Shown in pieces: positions 44,014 through 52,840 of a stretch of DNA of 64,000 nucleotides (the first letter of the stretch is position 1; every line of letters starts with the position of its first letter). Under the pieces are notes generated by a model that did not search any database, was not told where the DNA came from, and worked only from the letters and a program-made list of their open reading frames with translations. The position numbers and the translations under genes are program-made. Source of the DNA: FEB-10 sp963710645 (lineage in GTDB: Bacteria; Acidobacteriota; Thermoanaerobaculia; Thermoanaerobaculales; Sulfomarinibacteraceae); the NCBI GenBank assembly GCA_963710645.1, contig CAVQBD010000003.1:310001-374000 (forward strand), given 5' to 3'.

Positions 44014-44810
44014 GGCTTCGTTCTCGACCAACGGGAGAGAACGAAGCCTGCCACGGCGTAGCGTCAGCGAAGCCGGGCTGTTCGGGAACTTTCGTGGCGG
44101 TCGAGAACTACGCCCGGGCAAGCCAGCCTTCTCGTCTCGACCAACGGGAGAGAACGAAGCCTGCCACGGCGTAGCGCAGCGAAGCCGGGCTGTTCGGGAA
44201 CTTTCGTGGCGGTCGAGAACTACGCCCGGGCAAGCCAGCCTTCTCGTCTCGACCAACGGGAGAGAACGAAGCCTGCCACGGCGTAGCGTAGCGAAGCCGG
44301 GCCGTTCGGGAACTTTCGTGGCGGTCGAGAACTACGCCCGGGCAAGCCAGCCTTCTCGTCTCGACCAACGGGAGAGAACGAAGCCTGCCACGGCGTAGCG
44401 CAGCGACTTGTCACGGCGTAGCTGAAGGCGAAGCCGGAAGCCAAGCTCTTCCCCATCGTCGGCGTTGGTCGGAAACTACGCCCGGGCAAGCCAGCCTTCT
44501 CGTCTCGACCAACGGGAGAGAACGAAGCCTGCCACGGCGTAGCGCAGCGACTTGTCACGGCGTAGCTGAAGGCGAAGCCGGAAGCCAAGCTCTTCCCCAT
44601 CGTCGGCGTTGGTCGAGAACTACGCCCGGGCAAGCCAGCCTTCTCGTCTCGACCAACGGGAGAGAACGAAGCCTGCCACGGCGTAGCGCAGCGACTTGTC
44701 ACGGCGTAGCTGAAGGCGAAGCCGGAAGCCAAGCTCTTCCCCATCGTCGGCGTTGGTCGAAAACTACGCCCGGGCAAGCCGAGTCACGGCGTAGCCTTTT
44801 GGCGAAGCCG
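44014..44810. repeat. Six-unit tandem repeat array abutting tRNA-Leu
   Basis: CTCGACCAACGGGAGAGAAC recurs at 44023, 44136, 44248, 44360, 44504 and 44648, giving periods of 113, 112, 112, 144 and 144 bp. Each unit joins a constant half (ACTACGCCCGGGCAAGCC, then the hairpin around ACCAACGGGAGAGAACGAAGCC) to one of two variable halves. The first three variable halves contain GAACTTTCGTGGCGG; the last ones contain AAGCTCTTCCCCATCG. The first unit contains a perfect GGCTTCGTTCTC/GAGAACGAAGCC stem. Units are far too long and have no spacers, so it is not CRISPR. Confidence 0.85.
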
Positions 44811-45032
44811 GACACTTCCGTTACGCAGTCACGCGGTCGAGTCCCCCGGACAGTCCCGAATTCTGAACTCTGAACCCGCAACGCGGAACTCTGAAATCGG
44901 GCATGGACGCGAACGCGGGGCGTGCGGCGGTGTATCCGGCATCCGCCATCTCAGCGGCCGGCACGAGGAAAAATGGAGACGCGACCTGCGAAGGGATTGA
45001 CGAGCCGGGATACACGGAGTATATTACCGCAT
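44811..45032. other. Gap before arsR
   Basis: It contains CCCGAATTCTGAACTCTGAA word repeats near 44855-44875 and a second ACTCTGAAATCGGG near 44888. No gene is supported. The right end should hold the arsR promoter (TATATTACC near 45020). Confidence 0.4.
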
Positions 45033-45055
45033 AGTGATGAGGTTAGTTCATCGCT
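45033..45055. promoter_or_regulatory. Candidate ArsR operator
   Basis: AGTGATGA and TCATCGCT are inverted repeats with one mismatch, 7 bases apart, placed 16 bp before the arsR start and just after a TATATTACC -10-like stretch. Autorepression is the family rule. Confidence 0.45.
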
Positions 45056-45070
45056 GTCAAGGAGGTTGCT

Positions 45071-45424
45071 GTGGTCGCTTCGGATGAACTCCTGCAACGC
45101 ATCGCCGAGGTGCTCAAAGCCATGGCCGACCCCACCCGACTCAAGATCCTGCACAGCCTGCAACAGGGAGAACGCTGTGTATCGGACATCCTCGAGGTCG
45201 TCGGCGGCAGCCAGGCCAATGTTTCGAAGCACCTTTCGGTCCTCAAGCGTGCCGGGCTGGTCGAGAGTCGGCGCGATGGACTCAATGTGTTTTACGAAAT
45301 ATCTGACGAGGGTGTGTTTACCATCTGCCGCAATGTGTGCGACTCTCTCGAGGTCCGTATCGACCGCGAGCACCAGACCATCATCGAGGGCCGCCTGGGC
45401 ATCAAAGAGCTGGAAAAACACTAG
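45071..45424 (+). CDS. ArsR-family transcriptional repressor
   Basis: 117 residues from GTG 45071 behind AAGGAGG. The winged helix is clear: LKAMADPTRLKILHSLQQGERCVSDILEVVGGSQANVSKHLSVLKRAGLVESRRDG. Only one Cys stands in the ArsR ELCVCD position (ERCVSD), so classic three-cysteine arsenite sensing is not supported; another Cys pair follows in ICRNVCDSLEV. It may sense another metal, a thiol or redox state. fmdB follows after 27 bp. Confidence 0.88.
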   Translation: MVASDELLQRIAEVLKAMADPTRLKILHSLQQGERCVSDILEVVGGSQANVSKHLSVLKRAGLVESRRDGLNVFYEISDEGVFTICRNVCDSLEVRIDREHQTIIEGRLGIKELEKH

Positions 45425-45451
45425 CCTTGACGCCCGACGTCGAGGAACGCC

Positions 45452-45652
45452 ATGCCGATCTACGAATACCGCTGCACGGACTGTCAACACCTCTTTCAAA
45501 AACTCCAAACCATGAGCGCCGGATCGGACGGCGTCCACTGCCCGAAATGCGAAGGTAAACGGGTCGAGCGCCAACTCTCGGCCTTTGCCAGCACCCAGTC
45601 CAGCGGCGGCACCAGCCGTCCAGCCGGCTGTGCGCCCTCGGGCGGCGGGTGA
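45452..45652 (+). CDS. FmdB-family zinc-ribbon protein
   Basis: 66 residues: MPIYEYRCTDCQHLFQKLQ with the first CxxC, HCPKCEGKRVERQLSAF with the second, then a Gly/Ser-rich tail. This is the small putative regulatory protein FmdB/CxxC family. Its role is not established. The ribbon should bind one zinc. Confidence 0.9.
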   Translation: MPIYEYRCTDCQHLFQKLQTMSAGSDGVHCPKCEGKRVERQLSAFASTQSSGGTSRPAGCAPSGGG

Positions 45653-45745
45653 CAGTTTTGATTCTGCGGGCCGGTACGGTCCGAACAGCCATTTCCAATC
45701 CGCGATCAGACCACTATTTTGGAGCCGCTCCCGAGCCTCTTGGAA

Positions 45746-45776
45746 TGAAGTCCCTTCGCGCCAAACAGGGACTTCA
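45746..45776. terminator. Hairpin downstream of fmdB
   Basis: TGAAGTCCCT and AGGGACTTCA pair perfectly over 10 bp around an 11-base loop. No T-run follows, so it may stabilise the mRNA end rather than terminate. Confidence 0.4.
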
Positions 45777-45870
45777 CATCCACATCAGACGTGTTAGAAT
45801 TCGGCGGTGATTATTCAGTACCGCCCGGATGGGGCCAAAAAACCAACGGAAATTCTTTGAGGAGGGGACT

Positions 45871-48435
45871 ATGCATCGATTTGTAGGACGGATGAGCATC
45901 GTGTTGTGTGTCGCCGCGATGGTCGCGGCGCCCACGGTGTTCGCACAGGTTGCGGATATTTCCACCACAATCACTGGGCCGGAAAGCGCGGTGCCCGGCG
46001 ATGTCGTGACGGTCACGGTGGAGTACACCAATCACGGACCAAACGACACCTCGGACACCTACGTCAACGCGGCAGTTCCATACGGCATCCCTGCCGGATG
46101 GGAAGAGCTGACCCAGGAGCAGTTCGACGCGTTGCAGAACTCGGCGGCGACCTTTGACGAGGACGGCAACCCGCTGACCACCACCGACACTTTGGGCAAC
46201 GTGCCGCTGCTGTTCATCAATGACGGTGACTGTACCTCATTGTATTTTCAGAACCAGGGGCCCGAGTTTGCCAACACCGGCTCGGCCACACCGACGTCCG
46301 GCTTGGACAATGGCGTCACCGGCAGCTTCACCTTCGAACTGCCGATTCCCGCCGACCCCAGGATGGGTCAGTTCCACATGGACAGCGGACCCACCATGGG
46401 CATGAACTTCACCACCGGCTACTCAACCTACCAGTTTTGGGGCAATGCCACGGCGGACCACCGCTTCGGCCCGGGCAACGACTGCGACGCCTTCGTCGAC
46501 CAGTGCCAGGCCCTGACCGACTGCTTCGGCATGCGGCTCTGGGAGTTCGCCGAGCCCATCACCGCCGATTTCATGATCGTGGATGACGGCGGCGTCTTCC
46601 CCGACCCGGCGCTGGGCTGCGGCCCGCTGGTCAACGACCTCACCGGCAAGATCGCGATCATGAAGCGCGGCGAGTGCAACTTCTCGGACAAGGTGCTGTT
46701 CGCCGAGCAGGCCGGCGCCGTGGCCGCCTTCATGGTCAACGACGGCCGCTGCGGCGACTGGCCCGCCAGCGACGATTGCGTCACCAGCATGACCGCCGCC
46801 GATCTCGCGCCCTTGATCAACGCTCCGGTGCTGCTGGTGTCGGTGACCGACGGCATGCCGGTCTTCGATGCCGTCGAGGCTGGCGAGACCGTCACCGCCA
46901 CCTTCGGCAACATGCCGGTAATGCCCTACAAGGTCGACAGCTTCTCCTTCCACGCCGGCACAGAGTTCGAAAGCGTCGATTCCCCACCGGCCGGATGGGC
47001 GAACAATGTCGGCGTCTACAACATGACCGTGGCTTCGGGCCCGACCGAGACCGTATCGTTCATCGCGGCAGCGGCGCTTGCGCAGGGTCTCGAGGGCGCG
47101 TTCTTCTACACCGACGCGGACGTCAACAACAAGGGTATGGAAGAAGCGACCTTCTACTTCCTGTGGCTGCCGCGGGGCGAGGACAACTCCGAGCCCGTGG
47201 CCTCCGAGACCTACACCCTCGGTCCCGGTGAGAGCATGCAGTTCGAGAACGTGTTGGCCGAGGCCTTTGGCGCCGAGCCCGATGTTGTCGGCGCTCTTGC
47301 CGTGGTGGCCAGCAGCCCGGATGTCATCGCCATGACCCGGACCTACAACTTCCCGGGCGGCAAGGTCGCGGGCACCTTTGGCCAATCCCTACCCGCGATT
47401 CCGTCGAGCGACCTTCAGGGCGCCGGAGAGATTCAGCGGATCATCTTCCAGAGCGAAAACGACGACTTCCGCGCCAACGTGGGCTGCGTCAACGGCAACC
47501 CGTCGGATCTCATCGTCACCATGGAACTGTACGACAACGAAGGCAATGAACTCGAGGTCAAGACCCTCAACCTGGGACCGTGGTCCAACGGCCAGGTCAA
47601 CCGCATCTTCCGCGACTATGCGCCGTTGAACGGCTATGTCGACGTCTTCAGCAATACCGAAGGCGCAGCCTTCTATTGCTACGGTTCGGTGCTCGACAAC
47701 GAGACCTCGGACCCGACCACGGTGCTGCCGCAGGTTCCGAGCGACGCGCTCGACTTCATTCCGGCAGCGGCGTTGGCGGCAGGCCTGGAGGGTTCGTTCT
47801 TCCAGACCGACCTCGACATCAACAACACGGGTGCTGCGGGTGTCGACTTCCAGATTCTCTGGCTGCCTCGGGGAGCGGACAACTCCGAGCCGATCGCGTC
47901 GGAGACCTTCTTCCTCGGCGCGGGTATGGGCGTTCGCTACGAGAACGTGCTGACCGAGGTCTTTGGAGCCGAGCCGGACGCGGTGGGCGCCCTCGCGGTG
48001 GCCGCGGTGGACAGCTCGGATCTGATCTCAATGTCCCGGACGTACAACATCCCCACCGCCAAGGTGGCCGGGACCTTCGGTCAGGCCCTTCCGGGCATTC
48101 CCATGAGCCAGATGATCACGCCTGGCACCACCAAACGGATCATCTTCCTCAACCACAACGACGACTTCCGCGCCAACGTGGGTTGCGTCAACGGCGTCAA
48201 CCAGGCGGTCAGAGTCACCATCGACCTCTATGACGGCGCGGGCGAGATGCTCGAGAGCCGGCCCATGGATCTGCCGCCGTGGTCGAACAAGCAGTTCAAC
48301 GGCCTGTTCAGCGCCTACGCGCCGGTCCAGGGCTATGTGGACATCTCCACGGCCACCGAAGGTGCGTACGTCTACTGCTACGGATCGGTGCTCGACAACC
48401 AGACGTCGGACCCGACCACCGTACTGCCGCAGTAG
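45871..48435 (+). CDS. Secreted PA-domain protein with two repeated beta domains, copy 1
   Basis: 854 residues from ATG 45871 behind GAGGAGGGG. A signal peptide (MSIVLCVAAMVAAPTVFAQ) is followed by a DUF11-like beta domain (ISTTITGPESAVPGDVVTVT), a protease-associated domain (PLVNDLTGKIAIMKRGECNF, GAVAAFMVNDG), then two tandem units of about 210 aa (from FIAAAALAQGLEGAFFYTD and from FIPAAALAAGLEGSFFQTD). Each unit contains WLPRG.DNSEP and ends in CYGSVLDN.TSDPTTVLPQ. No protease residues are visible. Its relation to copy 2 is described there. Confidence 0.8.
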   Translation: MHRFVGRMSIVLCVAAMVAAPTVFAQVADISTTITGPESAVPGDVVTVTVEYTNHGPNDTSDTYVNAAVPYGIPAGWEELTQEQFDALQNSAATFDEDGNPLTTTDTLGNVPLLFINDGDCTSLYFQNQGPEFANTGSATPTSGLDNGVTGSFTFELPIPADPRMGQFHMDSGPTMGMNFTTGYSTYQFWGNATADHRFGPGNDCDAFVDQCQALTDCFGMRLWEFAEPITADFMIVDDGGVFPDPALGCGPLVNDLTGKIAIMKRGECNFSDKVLFAEQAGAVAAFMVNDGRCGDWPASDDCVTSMTAADLAPLINAPVLLVSVTDGMPVFDAVEAGETVTATFGNMPVMPYKVDSFSFHAGTEFESVDSPPAGWANNVGVYNMTVASGPTETVSFIAAAALAQGLEGAFFYTDADVNNKGMEEATFYFLWLPRGEDNSEPVASETYTLGPGESMQFENVLAEAFGAEPDVVGALAVVASSPDVIAMTRTYNFPGGKVAGTFGQSLPAIPSSDLQGAGEIQRIIFQSENDDFRANVGCVNGNPSDLIVTMELYDNEGNELEVKTLNLGPWSNGQVNRIFRDYAPLNGYVDVFSNTEGAAFYCYGSVLDNETSDPTTVLPQVPSDALDFIPAAALAAGLEGSFFQTDLDINNTGAAGVDFQILWLPRGADNSEPIASETFFLGAGMGVRYENVLTEVFGAEPDAVGALAVAAVDSSDLISMSRTYNIPTAKVAGTFGQALPGIPMSQMITPGTTKRIIFLNHNDDFRANVGCVNGVNQAVRVTIDLYDGAGEMLESRPMDLPPWSNKQFNGLFSAYAPVQGYVDISTATEGAYVYCYGSVLDNQTSDPTTVLPQ

Positions 48436-49225
48436 CTTCGGTCGAATATCAACCAACAGCGGGGGCTTCGGCCCCCGCTTTTCGTTGTGACGGCGGGCTG
48501 GCTTCGGCAGCCCCGCCGGAACAACGTCCTGAGCGAGGCCTGAAAGGCCGAGTCGAAGGACCTCCCTCGCCCACCCACCCATTGCGAATTGCGAATTGCT
48601 GTCATCCTGGGCGAGCGGCGACGCCGCGAGTCGAGGGATCTGCCCACCCACCGGGTGTAGAAGGTGTAGAAGGTGCAGAGGGCACTGATTCCTGAGCCCG
48701 AGCCCGTTTCCGTTGCCGTTACCGACGAGAAGGTCCGGAAATCATGGCTGGATCACCCACCCGCACGTTTCGATTTTCGAATTGCGAATTGGCCCTCCCC
48801 TTTCGCCCGGTGTCGAACGTGCGGAGGAGGGCCGCACGACGAAACTTTCAACGTTTGGTTTATCCTCGACGTCGGTGCCAGGCACCGCCGCAGATGTTGC
48901 GATCTCGTGCTCCGCTGCGATTTCGACGGTGCCTGGCACCGGCTCGGGCGTTTGGAAATATCCTCTTGATTTCAGCGCGCCCATCTCCCCAAAGCGCTCC
49001 CCGAGGGTGCCCCCTGAGACATTGTTGGGACCTCACGGGATGGGTTTGCCAGCACCTTGGTTCCCAACAATGTCAAAGACGGCACGCCCGCCCATCGCGC
49101 CCTTTCGGCTGACGGGAAATCTCCGCAAACCAATGGTTGTCATCCTGAGCGAGCGTAGCGAGTCGAAGGATCTGGGCGGGTGGGAACGGTCAACGATTAA
49201 CGTTTAACGTTCAACGTGTAACGTC
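47024..49225. repeat. Long direct repeat, unit 1 (2.2 kb)
   Basis: Matches 50653-52855 at an offset of 3629, then 3630 after a one-base insertion near 52131. I see only that indel and one substitution (near 49209). It covers the last 470 codons of the PA-domain gene, its terminator and about 760 bp of noncoding DNA. Confidence 0.9.
48458..48482 (+). terminator. Terminator after PA-domain gene copy 1
   Basis: AGCGGGGGC-TTCG-GCCCCCGCT, a perfect stem and tetraloop followed by TTT. Confidence 0.8.
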
Positions 49226-49499
49226 CTGCCCCACCCAGATCCTTCGTCGCCTATGGCTCCTCAGGATGACAGTTTGAAGGGCTGGGGTGGCTGGCGAATC
49301 CAGCGTCCGGCATCTGGTTTCCGAGCCCCGAGTCCCGAGTCCAGAGTCCCGAGTTTTCGCACTTCTCATTTCACATTTCTCGTTTCTCATCTCTCAATCT
49401 CTGCTACCCTTTGCAATGGTCAACGGCCTTTTCAACAGTCCGTCGCGGGAGTTCGGCAAGACGGACAACGATCAACAGACAACCCTTGAGGAGGGGATC
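48483..49499. repeat. Repeat-filled gap between the duplicated genes
   Basis: Contents in order: a GAGCGAGGCCTGAAAGGCCGAG palindrome (about 48528-48552); GCGAATT words (48583-48600); a covarying palindrome element (48868-49110) with stem GACATTGTTGGGA/TCCCAACAATGTC at 49018-49030 and 49062-49074; and a large inverted repeat whose left arm starts GTCATCCTGAGCGAG (about 49139) and whose right arm ends CTCAGGATGAC (about 49270), with AACGTTAA words in the loop. CCGAGTCC and CATTTCTC words follow. No gene is supported. Confidence 0.65.
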
Positions 49500-52064
49500 A
49501 TGCATCGACTCACAGGACGGATCGGCATCGTAATGTGTGCTGTCGCTTTGGTCGCGGCACCCACGCTGTTCGCGCAGGTTGCAGACTTGACAACCGACGT
49601 CAGCGGCCCGGAGAACGCAAACGCGGGAGACGTCGTGACCGTCACCGTGGACTACGGAAACCTCGGGCCCAACGACACGGCCGACACATATGTGGACACG
49701 ATGATTCCATTCGGCATCCCTGCCGGATGGGAAGAGCTGACCCAGGATCAGTTCGACGCGTTGCAGAACTCGGCGGCGACCTTTGACGAGGACGGCAACC
49801 CGCTGACCACCACCGACACTTTGGGCAACGTGCCGCTGCTCTTCATTGACGACGGTGAGTGCCTCGGGCTCAAATTCCAGGCCCAGGGTCCCGAGTACGC
49901 CAACACGGGCTCCGCCACACCGGTCCAGGGTCTCACCAACGGCGCCAGCGGCACATTCACCTTCGAGCTGCCGATCCCCGCCGACCCAAAGATGGGGCAG
50001 TTCCGCATCGACAGTGGTCCCACCGCCGGCACCACCTTCCACGCCGCCAACACTCTCTACCAGATCCTGGGCAATTCCACGGCGGACCACCGCCACAGCT
50101 CCGGATCCAACTGCGACGCCTTCGTGGATCAGTGCGAGGCCCTGAGCGACTGCTTCGGCATGCGGCTTTGGGAGATCGCCGAGCCCGTCACCGCGGACAT
50201 GATGATCGTAGATGACGGCGGCGTTGCCGGTGACCCGGCCCTGGCCTGCGGCCCGCTGGTCAACGACCTCACCGGCAAGATCGCGCTGATGAAGCGCGGT
50301 GAGTGTAACTTCTCGGACAAGGTCCTCTTTGCCGAGCAGGCCGGCGCCGTTGCCGCGTTCATGGTGAACAACGGCGGCTGCAACGTCTGGCCGGGAAGCA
50401 ACGACTGCACTCTCAACATGGACGGCGGCGACCTCGCCCCCTTGATCAACATTCCCGTGGTGCAGGTTTCGGTGAACAGCGGCACGCCGATCTTTGACGC
50501 CGTCGAGGACGGTGAAACCGTCACCGCGACCTTCGGCAACATGCCGGTGATGCCCTACAAGCTGGACAGCACGGCGTTCCACTCCGGCACCGAGTTCGAG
50601 AGCGTCGATCCGGCACCGGCCGGGGAAGAGAACAATGACGGCCTTTACAACCTGACCGTGGCTTCGGGCCCGACCGAGACCGTATCGTTCATCGCGGCAG
50701 CGGCGCTTGCGCAGGGTCTCGAGGGCGCGTTCTTCTACACCGACGCGGACGTCAACAACAAGGGTATGGAAGAAGCGACCTTCTACTTCCTGTGGCTGCC
50801 GCGGGGCGAGGACAACTCCGAGCCCGTGGCCTCCGAGACCTACACCCTCGGTCCCGGTGAGAGCATGCAGTTCGAGAACGTGTTGGCCGAGGCCTTTGGC
50901 GCCGAGCCCGATGTTGTCGGCGCTCTTGCCGTGGTGGCCAGCAGCCCGGATGTCATCGCCATGACCCGGACCTACAACTTCCCGGGCGGCAAGGTCGCGG
51001 GCACCTTTGGCCAATCCCTACCCGCGATTCCGTCGAGCGACCTTCAGGGCGCCGGAGAGATTCAGCGGATCATCTTCCAGAGCGAAAACGACGACTTCCG
51101 CGCCAACGTGGGCTGCGTCAACGGCAACCCGTCGGATCTCATCGTCACCATGGAACTGTACGACAACGAAGGCAATGAACTCGAGGTCAAGACCCTCAAC
51201 CTGGGACCGTGGTCCAACGGCCAGGTCAACCGCATCTTCCGCGACTATGCGCCGTTGAACGGCTATGTCGACGTCTTCAGCAATACCGAAGGCGCAGCCT
51301 TCTATTGCTACGGTTCGGTGCTCGACAACGAGACCTCGGACCCGACCACGGTGCTGCCGCAGGTTCCGAGCGACGCGCTCGACTTCATTCCGGCAGCGGC
51401 GTTGGCGGCAGGCCTGGAGGGTTCGTTCTTCCAGACCGACCTCGACATCAACAACACGGGTGCTGCGGGTGTCGACTTCCAGATTCTCTGGCTGCCTCGG
51501 GGAGCGGACAACTCCGAGCCGATCGCGTCGGAGACCTTCTTCCTCGGCGCGGGTATGGGCGTTCGCTACGAGAACGTGCTGACCGAGGTCTTTGGAGCCG
51601 AGCCGGACGCGGTGGGCGCCCTCGCGGTGGCCGCGGTGGACAGCTCGGATCTGATCTCAATGTCCCGGACGTACAACATCCCCACCGCCAAGGTGGCCGG
51701 GACCTTCGGTCAGGCCCTTCCGGGCATTCCCATGAGCCAGATGATCACGCCTGGCACCACCAAACGGATCATCTTCCTCAACCACAACGACGACTTCCGC
51801 GCCAACGTGGGTTGCGTCAACGGCGTCAACCAGGCGGTCAGAGTCACCATCGACCTCTATGACGGCGCGGGCGAGATGCTCGAGAGCCGGCCCATGGATC
51901 TGCCGCCGTGGTCGAACAAGCAGTTCAACGGCCTGTTCAGCGCCTACGCGCCGGTCCAGGGCTATGTGGACATCTCCACGGCCACCGAAGGTGCGTACGT
52001 CTACTGCTACGGATCGGTGCTCGACAACCAGACGTCGGACCCGACCACCGTACTGCCGCAGTAG
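49500..52064 (+). CDS. Secreted PA-domain protein with two repeated beta domains, copy 2
   Basis: 854 residues, exactly the length of copy 1, from ATG 49500 behind GAGGAGGGG. Same plan: signal peptide (IVMCAVALVAAPTLFAQ), DUF11-like domain, PA domain (LTGKIALMKRGECNFSDKV), two 210-aa beta units. Residues up to about 384 differ at many positions from copy 1, while everything after LTVASGPTETVSF is identical. The genes therefore diverged and then had their 3' ends made uniform, or the long repeat is newer than the 5' parts. Secreted; function unknown. Confidence 0.8.
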   Translation: MHRLTGRIGIVMCAVALVAAPTLFAQVADLTTDVSGPENANAGDVVTVTVDYGNLGPNDTADTYVDTMIPFGIPAGWEELTQDQFDALQNSAATFDEDGNPLTTTDTLGNVPLLFIDDGECLGLKFQAQGPEYANTGSATPVQGLTNGASGTFTFELPIPADPKMGQFRIDSGPTAGTTFHAANTLYQILGNSTADHRHSSGSNCDAFVDQCEALSDCFGMRLWEIAEPVTADMMIVDDGGVAGDPALACGPLVNDLTGKIALMKRGECNFSDKVLFAEQAGAVAAFMVNNGGCNVWPGSNDCTLNMDGGDLAPLINIPVVQVSVNSGTPIFDAVEDGETVTATFGNMPVMPYKLDSTAFHSGTEFESVDPAPAGEENNDGLYNLTVASGPTETVSFIAAAALAQGLEGAFFYTDADVNNKGMEEATFYFLWLPRGEDNSEPVASETYTLGPGESMQFENVLAEAFGAEPDVVGALAVVASSPDVIAMTRTYNFPGGKVAGTFGQSLPAIPSSDLQGAGEIQRIIFQSENDDFRANVGCVNGNPSDLIVTMELYDNEGNELEVKTLNLGPWSNGQVNRIFRDYAPLNGYVDVFSNTEGAAFYCYGSVLDNETSDPTTVLPQVPSDALDFIPAAALAAGLEGSFFQTDLDINNTGAAGVDFQILWLPRGADNSEPIASETFFLGAGMGVRYENVLTEVFGAEPDAVGALAVAAVDSSDLISMSRTYNIPTAKVAGTFGQALPGIPMSQMITPGTTKRIIFLNHNDDFRANVGCVNGVNQAVRVTIDLYDGAGEMLESRPMDLPPWSNKQFNGLFSAYAPVQGYVDISTATEGAYVYCYGSVLDNQTSDPTTVLPQ

Positions 52065-52086
52065 CTTCGGTCGAATATCAACCAAC

Positions 52087-52111
52087 AGCGGGGGCTTCGG
52101 CCCCCGCTTTT
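52087..52111 (+). terminator. Terminator after PA-domain gene copy 2
   Basis: Same hairpin as 48458-48482, within the duplicated block. Confidence 0.8.
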
Positions 52112-52840
52112 CGTTGTGACGGCGGGCTGGCCTTCGGCAGCCCCGCCGGAACAACGTCCTGAGCGAGGCCTGAAAGGCCGAGTCGAAGGACCTCCCTCGC
52201 CCACCCACCCATTGCGAATTGCGAATTGCTGTCATCCTGGGCGAGCGGCGACGCCGCGAGTCGAGGGATCTGCCCACCCACCGGGTGTAGAAGGTGTAGA
52301 AGGTGCAGAGGGCACTGATTCCTGAGCCCGAGCCCGTTTCCGTTGCCGTTACCGACGAGAAGGTCCGGAAATCATGGCTGGATCACCCACCCGCACGTTT
52401 CGATTTTCGAATTGCGAATTGGCCCTCCCCTTTCGCCCGGTGTCGAACGTGCGGAGGAGGGCCGCACGACGAAACTTTCAACGTTTGGTTTATCCTCGAC
52501 GTCGGTGCCAGGCACCGCCGCAGATGTTGCGATCTCGTGCTCCGCTGCGATTTCGACGGTGCCTGGCACCGGCTCGGGCGTTTGGAAATATCCTCTTGAT
52601 TTCAGCGCGCCCATCTCCCCAAAGCGCTCCCCGAGGGTGCCCCCTGAGACATTGTTGGGACCTCACGGGATGGGTTTGCCAGCACCTTGGTTCCCAACAA
52701 TGTCAAAGACGGCACGCCCGCCCATCGCGCCCTTTCGGCTGACGGGAAATCTCCGCAAACCAATGGTTGTCATCCTGAGCGAGCGTAGCGAGTCGAAGGA
52801 TCTGGGCGGGTGGGAACGGTCAACGATTAACGTTTAACAT
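52112..52840. repeat. Second copy of the repeat-filled gap
   Basis: Duplicate of 48483-49210, including the covarying element (stem arms 52648-52660 and 52692-52704) and the left arm of the CATCCTGAGCGAG inverted repeat (about 52769). The right arm of that inverted repeat is absent here because the duplication ends in its loop. Confidence 0.65.

Noticed and set aside
44220..44777. 185-codon minus-strand frame made of repeated peptides
   Set aside because: It is open only because the 144-bp unit is a multiple of three. It crosses the tandem array and has no ribosome site.
44014..44810. CRISPR array
   Set aside because: Units are 112-144 bp with no unique spacers and no cas genes nearby.
49404..51014. 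536-codon minus-strand frame opposite PA-domain gene 2 (with a counterpart at 46423-47385)
   Set aside because: Antisense to a well-supported gene; long only because of codon bias.
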